Positions 58,771-64,000 of a stretch of 64,000 bases of DNA are shown here, piece after piece (within the stretch, counting starts at the first letter, position 1; the number at the start of each line of letters is the position of its first letter). The DNA is from Desulfobaculum sp044987625 (GTDB lineage Bacteria > Desulfobacterota > Desulfovibrionia > Desulfovibrionales > Desulfovibrionaceae): contig NZ_JBJDSB010000003.1 of NCBI RefSeq assembly GCF_044987625.1, positions 310,001 to 374,000 on the forward strand, in the 5' to 3' direction. Made by a program: the position numbers and the translations under genes. The notes under the pieces are model-generated. The model had not been told where the DNA came from. It worked only from the letters and a program-made list of their open reading frames with translations, and did not search any database.

Positions 58771-59742
58771 CTAGGCTCTGGGGTGCTGGATGAGGGGGGC
58801 GGCCTTGGCCGGGCCCATTTCCTCAATGTAGGGGCGGATACAGTTGCGCCCGGCGGCTTTGGCGGCGTAGAGCGCTTTGTCCGCCCGCGCAAGAAGGTCG
58901 GGCAGGGAGTCGTGCACGGATGTGATGGTGGCAACACCAATGCTTGCAGTGGCCCCCACGCGTTGGCCGTTGTGCGAGACGGAAATATACTCCAGCGTCG
59001 CCCGCACGCGCTCAGCAGAGTGGAGCGCCATCTCCAGGTCGGCCTCAACAAGAACGGCCGCGAATTCCTCGCCGCCAATGCGCCCGAAGATGTCGTGCTC
59101 GCGCAGGTTTTCTTCACAGGAGCGGGCAATGGAGCGCAGAATTTCGTCCCCGGCAAGGTGGCCGTAGGTGTCGTTGACGCGTTTGAAGTGGTCCACGTCC
59201 AGCATCAGCACGGCAAGGGGGCGGTGGAAGCGGATGGCGCGGTCTACCTCGGCCGAGGCGCGGGAGAGAAAGAAGCGGCGGTTGTGGATGCCGGTGAGGG
59301 AGTCCGTATGCGCCATGTGGGAGAGGGACTCCACCTGCTGGCGCTTTTCCGTCACGTCCACGACGGTCATAAGGATATGCTCGTCCGGCAGGGTGTTCAG
59401 TCGAAATTCCAGATTCTTCACACTGCCATCGGCAACCCGGGCGCGCAGTTCACGCACCACGTGTCCGGGGGTGGAGATGTCGGTAAGCCACTTTTCGTGC
59501 AGGTTTCGGCGCGTGGCTTGGTCCGGGTAGAGGCGTTTGGTTCGTTCGCCAGCGTCGGCGATTTTGGTCCATGCGTAGCCGGTTATCCGCTCGTAGGACG
59601 AGTTGGCCCAGAGAATATTGGCCGACATGTCCATGATGCAGACGCCAAGAGGCAGCTCTTGGAGAAAACGAAACATGTCGGTTGTAGTAAGGTGCTGAAA
59701 TCCCTCTGGTATTTCAGTGATGGGCTGGCATGGATGCGTCAT
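58771..59742 (-). CDS. PAS-GGDEF diguanylate cyclase
   Basis: The 323-residue protein makes c-di-GMP from two GTP. An N-terminal PAS domain (LPLGVCIMDMSANILWANSSYERITGYAW, about 29-135) is followed by a short linker and the GGDEF domain (about 150-310): HTDSLTGIHNRRFF, LAVLMLDVDHFKRVNDTYGHLAGDEIL and the active-site GGEEF preceded by the inhibitory-site RxxD (REHD, five residues before GGEEF). Product inhibition through the I-site is therefore expected. It has no membrane segment. The PAS ligand is unknown. Its start at 59742 follows CCGGAGC. Confidence 0.94.
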   Translation of the reverse strand: MTHPCQPITEIPEGFQHLTTTDMFRFLQELPLGVCIMDMSANILWANSSYERITGYAWTKIADAGERTKRLYPDQATRRNLHEKWLTDISTPGHVVRELRARVADGSVKNLEFRLNTLPDEHILMTVVDVTEKRQQVESLSHMAHTDSLTGIHNRRFFLSRASAEVDRAIRFHRPLAVLMLDVDHFKRVNDTYGHLAGDEILRSIARSCEENLREHDIFGRIGGEEFAAVLVEADLEMALHSAERVRATLEYISVSHNGQRVGATASIGVATITSVHDSLPDLLARADKALYAAKAAGRNCIRPYIEEMGPAKAAPLIQHPRA

Positions 59743-59800
59743 GGATGCTCCGGAGAAGGTGTGGCGCGTAACGTGGCTTTAACAAACACAGAATACCATT

Positions 59801-61051
59801 CTATGCAAGTTTTTCCGGAGTTGCGGACGCGTTTTGCACCGTGGTGACACTGGCCGCGATGCGGGTAAGAGCGTTCTGTATCATGCTGCGGGGGCTGGCA
59901 AGGTTCATCCGTTCAAAGCCAGAACCCTCTTTGCCAAAGATGTATCCGTCGTCCAAAAAGACCCGTGCATCCTCAAGCATCAACCGCTTGAGCGCAAGGT
60001 CGTCCAGGCCGAGACTGCGGAAATCCATCCACGCCAGATACGTGGCCTCGGGCAGGCGCATGCGCGCGGCGGGGATATTCTGGGCGAGGAAGTCGCGCAC
60101 GAAGAGCATGCTGCCTTCGATGTACTCCAGCAACTGGTCCAGCCAGTCTTCGCAGTGGTCGTAGGCCGCCTGACAGGCCACCATGCCAAGGGGGTTGGGG
60201 TCGTGCATGCCGTTGGCGGCGAGGGTGGTGCGGAAGGCTTTGCGGCGATCGGCGTCCGGCACAAAAATGTTGGAGGTTTGCAGACCCGCAAGGTTGAAGG
60301 TTTTGCTCGGGGCCGTGCAGATGACCGCGTCGGCCAGCAGGTGCTGGGGCATGGTGGCGTAGGAGGTGTGGCGGGTGCCAAACAGCGTCAGGTCGCAGTG
60401 AATTTCATCCGAGATGACGGTGACGCCGTTGTCGTGGCAAATTTCGCCAAAGGTGCACAGCTCCTCGGCCGTCCACGCGCGACCAACGGGGTTGTGCGGG
60501 TTGCAGAGGATGGCGCAGGTGACGTCCGGCTGGGCGGCGAGCTGTTTCAGGCCGTCAAAGTCCATGCGGTAGTGGCCATCCTCTTCACGCAGGGGATTGC
60601 GTACAATCCGTCGCCCTGTGGTCTCCGTAGCGCTGAAGAAAGGATAATAGACCGGCGGCTGGACGATGACGCCCTCGCCGGGGGTGGTAAAGGTCTGCAC
60701 CAGCCAGTGGAGGGCGGGGACAATGCCGGGTGTGGGGACGATGGTCTCCGGCCGGGCGGCCCAGCCGTGGCGGCGCTGCATCCAGCGGCAGACGCTTTTC
60801 AGGTAGTCCTGCGTGGCGAGGGTGTAGCCGAACACGCCGTGGCTGACACGCTGCATCAGGGCGTCGGTAATGGCCTGCGGCGCGCGGAAGTCCATGTCCG
60901 CCACCCACAGGGGCAGAAGGGCGTCGTCTCCGAAGCAGTCGTCGCAGACGCGCATGGTGTCGAGGTTTTCCCCGGAGGGGACAAGCTGCCATTTGACGGA
61001 GCCAGTGCCTTTGCGGTCGATGGGCGTGTCGAAGTCGTAGCGCGTGTTCAT
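59801..61051 (-). CDS. Cystathionine beta-lyase PatB/MalY family
   Basis: This 416-residue PLP enzyme of aminotransferase fold I cleaves cystathionine (or other C-S bonds) to pyruvate, ammonia and a thiol. It opens with YDFDTPIDRKGTGSVKWQLV, then LLPLWVADMDFRAPQAITDAL, GVFGYTL, VPTPGIVPALHWLVQTFT, LCNPHNPVGRAWT, VISDEIHCDLTLFGTRHTSYA, and the PLP Lys in TAPSKTFNLAGLQTSN. GRIFNLAxL-type C-terminal residues follow with MNLASPRSM. Close to MalY/PatB rather than MetC. The open frame to 61201 lacks similarity; ATG 61051 is the family start. Sulfur relevance fits a sulfate reducer. Confidence 0.93.
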   Translation of the reverse strand: MNTRYDFDTPIDRKGTGSVKWQLVPSGENLDTMRVCDDCFGDDALLPLWVADMDFRAPQAITDALMQRVSHGVFGYTLATQDYLKSVCRWMQRRHGWAARPETIVPTPGIVPALHWLVQTFTTPGEGVIVQPPVYYPFFSATETTGRRIVRNPLREEDGHYRMDFDGLKQLAAQPDVTCAILCNPHNPVGRAWTAEELCTFGEICHDNGVTVISDEIHCDLTLFGTRHTSYATMPQHLLADAVICTAPSKTFNLAGLQTSNIFVPDADRRKAFRTTLAANGMHDPNPLGMVACQAAYDHCEDWLDQLLEYIEGSMLFVRDFLAQNIPAARMRLPEATYLAWMDFRSLGLDDLALKRLMLEDARVFLDDGYIFGKEGSGFERMNLASPRSMIQNALTRIAASVTTVQNASATPEKLA

Positions 61052-61145
61052 TGTGGTGTCTCGTCGCGTGGAGGTGATGCCGCGCAAGCACTGTGTGCGG
61101 CGTAACGCCGCGATGATAGACACCTTGCCCGTATGGCGCAAGGGT

Positions 61146-61589
61146 TCAGGCCAGCCGCGCGGCCCAGGTGGCCAGCTCCTCGGCGTCCACTGCGCCGGCA
61201 ATTCTGCTCAGCTCCCTGCCGCCGCGGAAAAGCACCGTGGTGGGGATGGAGTCGATGCGGTAGTGCGCGGCAAGGCCTTCCTCGGCCTGTGTGTCCACAG
61301 CGGCGGTGAGCATGTAGGGCGCGAGTAGCGTTGCCACGCGGTCGAATTCAGGAACCATGCGGCGGCTGTGCGGGCACCACGGCGCGCGGAAGTTGACAAG
61401 AACGGGTAGGGAGTTGCGCAGGGCGTAGCGGGGAAAGCTCTCCCAGCGCAGGGCGACGGGACGTGCCGGAATGAGAGGGGCGCCGCACTTGCCGCACACG
61501 GGAGCGCGACCAAGGCGCTGAGGGTCCGCATTGTTGCGGGTCATGCAGGCGGGGCATGGTATGGTCACGGTGGCGTTGGTGGTGCTCAT
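61146..61589 (-). CDS. Thioredoxin-2-like protein with altered active site
   Basis: The 147-residue protein has an N-terminal zinc motif (PCPACMTRNN ... PVCGKCGAPL) like that of thioredoxin 2 (TrxC) and a C-terminal thioredoxin fold (VLVNFRAPWCPHSRRMVPEFDRVA, IDSIPTTVLFRGGRELSRIAGA). The active site reads WCPHS, so the second Cys of the usual WCGPC is Ser. Ordinary dithiol reduction should therefore not work; a monothiol or chaperone role is possible. A GGAG site eight bases before ATG 61589 fixes the start; the frame is open to 61673. Confidence 0.88.
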   Translation of the reverse strand: MSTTNATVTIPCPACMTRNNADPQRLGRAPVCGKCGAPLIPARPVALRWESFPRYALRNSLPVLVNFRAPWCPHSRRMVPEFDRVATLLAPYMLTAAVDTQAEEGLAAHYRIDSIPTTVLFRGGRELSRIAGAVDAEELATWAARLA

Positions 61590-62081
61590 GGCATGCACTC
61601 CTTTTCTATGGAGATAGGCATTGGCTATGCGGCTGGCAAGCGTCGGTCTTTTGCCAAAAAACCGAGTGAGCACCCGGTTTTTAACGTAGTGGCGCGCCGT
61701 TTTGTCTGTAGTAGTCCGACCAAGGTGCTGGGATTACCGTTGTTGCAGGCGCACATTCTTTGTGGGTGGAAAATATGACTGGTGAAAAATTTGGTAAATT
61801 CGTTGCCAAGATGTTTTTGCAGTTGTAGTGTTTTTCTGTCGCGTAGAAAGTGCATGTGAATGTTTTTTCACTGCATGTCGCCCCGCCGACGGACGCCACG
61901 TCTTCCGGGCGATATATACACGATGCGCATGCGGCAAAAAAAGCATGCACAAGGACGTGGCAGGGTGCAAAAAAGCGCACTGTGGCGAGTGTGGAGCCGG
62001 CCGGGGCATGTTGTGCAAGGCCGCGCGCCACGACAGAACGATAATCCGGCACCATGGTGGTGTCAGTAGCGCTTTGGCGGT

Positions 62082-62106
62082 GCCGTACCGAGGCGGTCGG
62101 TACGGC
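62082..62106. repeat. Inverted repeat (10-pair perfect hairpin)
   Basis: GCCGTACCGA pairs with TCGGTACGGC around GGCGG. It lies five bases before the next hairpin. No T-run follows. Function unclear. Confidence 0.6.
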
Positions 62107-62111
62107 AATAC

Positions 62112-62149
62112 AAGAGCGGGGTTGCGACTTATGTCGCAACCCCGCTCTT
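62112..62149. terminator. 17-pair perfect hairpin, probable terminator
   Basis: AAGAGCGGGGTTGCGAC pairs with GTCGCAACCCCGCTCTT around TTAT. The stem is long and perfect, but neither side has a good T-run, so terminator function is likely but not certain. Confidence 0.6.
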
Positions 62150-62226
62150 CGTTGTGGCAGATATGAATGTGGGCGGCATGTCCACAGCGCGGTGCGCGCC
62201 GCGCTGTGGAGCACCGGAAAAGGCGT

Positions 62227-62616
62227 TTAGCTGAGTGTGATGGTCAGCGGTACGGCGTGAAGGCCGGGCGAAATCTCGCGGGTGGAGCCGATGGTCCACT
62301 CTGCGGTTTCGGGGCTGTGGCCTGCGGCCTCAGCAATGTCCTGCGCCACCTGCGCTGCGTTGATAACAGGGTGGCGGGAGAAAACCTGCGGCAGGCCGTA
62401 GGTCAGATTGCAGGCAAGGCACCGGCCCGGGCGCTGTGCTAGCTGGAATTCAAAGTCAAAGATGCCGTTGTGCTCGCCGCAGAAATGCAGGCGGATGTCG
62501 TAGGCGCCTTCACTGCTGTCGCCGAAGAGCGCCTCGAAAAACGCATCGGTCTTTTCGGGCGGAAAGATGGCCCTCAGCCGTTCTTCGTTAAAAACTGTCG
62601 TGTATTCGGTCTGCAT
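62227..62616 (-). CDS. Conserved hypothetical protein
   Basis: The 129-residue protein starts MQTEYTTVFNEERLRAIFPPEKTDAFFEALFGDSSEGAYDIRLHFCGEHNGIFDFEFQLAQRPG, followed by RCLACNLTYGLPQVFSRHPVINAAQVAQDIAEA and a beta-rich end (TAEWTIGSTREISPGLHAVPLTITLS). I do not recognise a named domain; the single CLAC pair is not a full metal site. The frame is open to 62709, but ATG 62616 is the most natural start, with an AAAGG site unusually close to it. No signal peptide. Function unknown. Confidence 0.7.
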   Translation of the reverse strand: MQTEYTTVFNEERLRAIFPPEKTDAFFEALFGDSSEGAYDIRLHFCGEHNGIFDFEFQLAQRPGRCLACNLTYGLPQVFSRHPVINAAQVAQDIAEAAGHSPETAEWTIGSTREISPGLHAVPLTITLS

Positions 62617-63080
62617 AGCCTTTGCACCAAAGTGGTTGAACGATACTGGGACTGCCGGAGACGAGGCGCCGCGCGGCAGTCGTGTTGAAAAGCTAGCCCC
62701 CGCTACCACGGATGCCGCATGGCGGCAAGTGTGCGTGGGAAGGGTGCGTGGGAAGGGTGCGGGCAGTGGCGTGCGGCTCAGCCGGAGCCGCGTGGTGACG
62801 CCCGAGGTGCCCCCGAATGGAGGCCATAGGCAAAATGCGCCTCCCCACAGGGGCTGCGCCGCGGCGCGCTTGACCCGCTTTGCGTCGGGGGGAGGGAAGT
62901 TGGTGCGATGTCTGCTGATTTTCTGGACATATTCTCCAAGTTCATGTTTAGTGTTGGTGGGGTGTCATCGCCGTGTAACTCTCATGATACATGGCTGTAA
63001 CGTGTAGCGTTTTTGTCATGCTGGCCTTTGAGCGGTGTTGAGGTTGAGGGGAGTCGGAAACCATATGAAGGACAGGGGGC
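62617..63080. other. Intergenic region before the last gene
   Basis: 464 bases between a reverse-strand and a forward-strand gene. The forward frame 62567-63007 and the reverse frames over it lack ribosome sites and similarity. Promoters for both flanking genes should lie here, but I could not place them with confidence. Confidence 0.4.
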
Positions 63081-64000
63081 GTGGTGAGGTTGTCCGTTTT
63101 GCATATGGCTGGTGTATTCTGTGCTGTATTCTGTATGGTTCTGGCACTTTGTGGATGCCGCCAAGAGCTGCCGCAGAATATACTGCGTAATGGCTCCTTT
63201 GAGCAGGGCCTGGAAGGGTGGACCCTTCAGCGCGGGGTGTCGCCGAAATTTGCGCGGTTCCATCCCGATGACTCGGTTGGCGTTACTTCTCGCCCCATTA
63301 CGTTCCGTTTGCGCCCACGCTTCTACGACCGTCCCATCACATTCGGCTACCGTCTTGACCAGATGGACGGGAACCTCGCCAAGCTGACCTGCCGGTTTAA
63401 AATTCAAACCAAGGACGACCGTGATGTCATGGTTTCCTATGTCCTGTATGGGGCGGGGGACTATTGGGCCAACGAAAATACCTACGCCCATGATCATCTG
63501 TTTATAACCCATGTGACGAATGGGACGCTCCATGAAGACCGTGAACTGCGCGTTGAGAGCCTGACGCAGGTGATTGAAACGTTTTTGGTGGAGCATCCGG
63601 AGATTGATTTCACCTTCACCGGCATCAAAAGCGCCACGTGTAGCATAGAGATTTGGTCCGAACGCGGCGAGGAGCCGCTTCGCGCGGTGTTGACGGGCCT
63701 GAAGCGGTACATGGGACCGGTGTGGCGTGAGGTTGCCAGCAAGGTCATGGATACCAGCATTATTACTCTGGACGCGATGGCCTCACCGGAGGATCCGCTC
63801 ATTAAGCGCTTCATCTTTAAGCCATCGGATGGAGAGCGATGCTACAACGCCCATATTTTGACGGCGCGGTGCTTTCAAAAAGTGCAAACCACACCGGGAC
63901 AGCGTTATCTGCTGGTCTTCGATACCAAGAATCTGCTGGGGACAACCGGGCCGTATATTGAAGTGCGCGGCGAAGACGAGCGCCGCATTGCCCACCGCAA
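63081..64000 (+). CDS. Predicted exported lipoprotein (partial, runs off window end)
   Basis: The forward frame stays open from 63081 to the window end (at least 306 codons, no stop), so it lacks a 3' end here. The N terminus (V)VRLSVLHMAGVFCAVFCMVLALCGC has a basic start, a hydrophobic core and a lipobox-like LCGC, suggesting a lipoprotein. Next comes NILRNGSFEQGLEGWTLQRG, which resembles the opening of carbohydrate-binding-type beta-sandwiches (NGSFExGLxGW). The rest is mixed alpha/beta without a motif that I recognise. The start is probably GTG 63081, eight bases after AAGGA; GTG 63084 and ATG 63105 are alternatives. Function unknown. Confidence 0.72.
   Translation, partial: MVRLSVLHMAGVFCAVFCMVLALCGCRQELPQNILRNGSFEQGLEGWTLQRGVSPKFARFHPDDSVGVTSRPITFRLRPRFYDRPITFGYRLDQMDGNLAKLTCRFKIQTKDDRDVMVSYVLYGAGDYWANENTYAHDHLFITHVTNGTLHEDRELRVESLTQVIETFLVEHPEIDFTFTGIKSATCSIEIWSERGEEPLRAVLTGLKRYMGPVWREVASKVMDTSIITLDAMASPEDPLIKRFIFKPSDGERCYNAHILTARCFQKVQTTPGQRYLLVFDTKNLLGTTGPYIEVRGEDERRIAHR

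Larger units (their letters stand above)
61590..62226. other. Gene-poor intergenic region with tandem hairpins
   Basis: 637 bases. The left part (61690-61900) is AT-richer than its surroundings and may hold promoters. The right part holds two adjacent strong hairpins (62082-62106 and 62112-62149). No frame has both a ribosome site and a recognisable product. A small RNA is possible. Confidence 0.45.

Noticed and set aside
62567..63007. A 146-codon forward open frame across 62567-63007
   Set aside because: It begins inside the reverse-strand gene at 62227, has no ribosome site, and its translation has no recognisable feature.
1..64000. tRNA or rRNA genes, CRISPR arrays, transposases, phage genes
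   Set aside because: No T-loop-like GTTCGAATC blocks in a cloverleaf setting, no regularly spaced short repeats, and no integrase, transposase or structural phage proteins were seen. A covariance-model scan would be needed to exclude small RNAs.

Overview
The window is GC-rich, densely coded bacterial chromosome with no rRNA, tRNA, CRISPR array, phage or insertion sequence that I could find. Gene content and order point to a Gram-negative deltaproteobacterium of the Desulfovibrionales type: a clpS-clpA-aat cluster, yggT-divIVA-DUF167-DUF465-ilvB-ilvN-ilvC in series, RtcB, LPS-type glycosyltransferases and several small Cys-pair proteins. This assignment is inferred from gene families and remembered neighbourhoods, not from a database search.

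Layout. 1-6.5 kb: DUF190 protein (cut by the window edge) with the fluoride channel crcB, a CYTH-domain protein, the N-degron unit clpS-clpA-aat, a pentapeptide-repeat protein and a hypothetical gene. 6.7-15.9 kb: uvrB, a two-TM K+ channel with RCK domains, a GT2 glycosyltransferase, ligA, dapB, a SlyD/FKBP-methyltransferase fusion and a SRPBCC-like protein. 16-24.3 kb: rtcB, a MscS channel, a double-ACT protein next to phenylacetate-CoA ligase, pgl, rsfS, gpmI and a zinc-ribbon protein. 24.3-30.6 kb: four glycosyltransferases (three in a reverse-strand operon), an EamA transporter and a LOG-family protein. 30.8-34.4 kb: an MBL/beta-CASP protein, rsmD, coaD and miaA in tight series. 34.6-41.5 kb: a SixA-like phosphatase, then five consecutive exported proteins (Tat-type amidase, TPR protein, LPP20-like protein, SLH lipoprotein, DUF2066-like protein), then a CDP-alcohol phosphatidyltransferase. 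41.9-49.2 kb: tatA, a Cys-rich protein, an unknown, a HAD hydrolase, yggT, divIVA, DUF167, DUF465 and ilvBNC. 49.2-52.1 kb: an AraC regulator with azlC-azlD (branched-chain amino acid export), bracketed by three copies of a roughly 215-230 bp palindrome-containing repeat. 52.1-64 kb: murI, an HD hydrolase, two zinc-ribbon proteins, a dimethylargininase-like enzyme, an amino-acid ABC transporter, a diguanylate cyclase, a PatB/MalY lyase, a thioredoxin-like protein lacking its second active-site Cys, and a lipoprotein gene cut off at the window end.

Working together: ClpS/ClpA/Aat form a complete N-degron recognition and delivery set (ClpP is not here). IlvBN and IlvC make branched-chain precursors, and the adjacent AzlCD probably exports the surplus. 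The reverse-strand glycosyltransferases look like LPS core or O-chain assembly. The exported five-gene run looks like a cell-envelope module.

I found no obvious new defence or mobile system. The most unusual items are the LigA C-terminal clamp-binding-like motif, the FKBP-methyltransferase fusion, the exported envelope cluster, the repeats around araC-azlCD, and a 54-residue zinc-ribbon gene behind a perfect palindromic operator-like site. Many start codons were moved inward from the longest open frame on the basis of Shine-Dalgarno sites; these are noted per gene.
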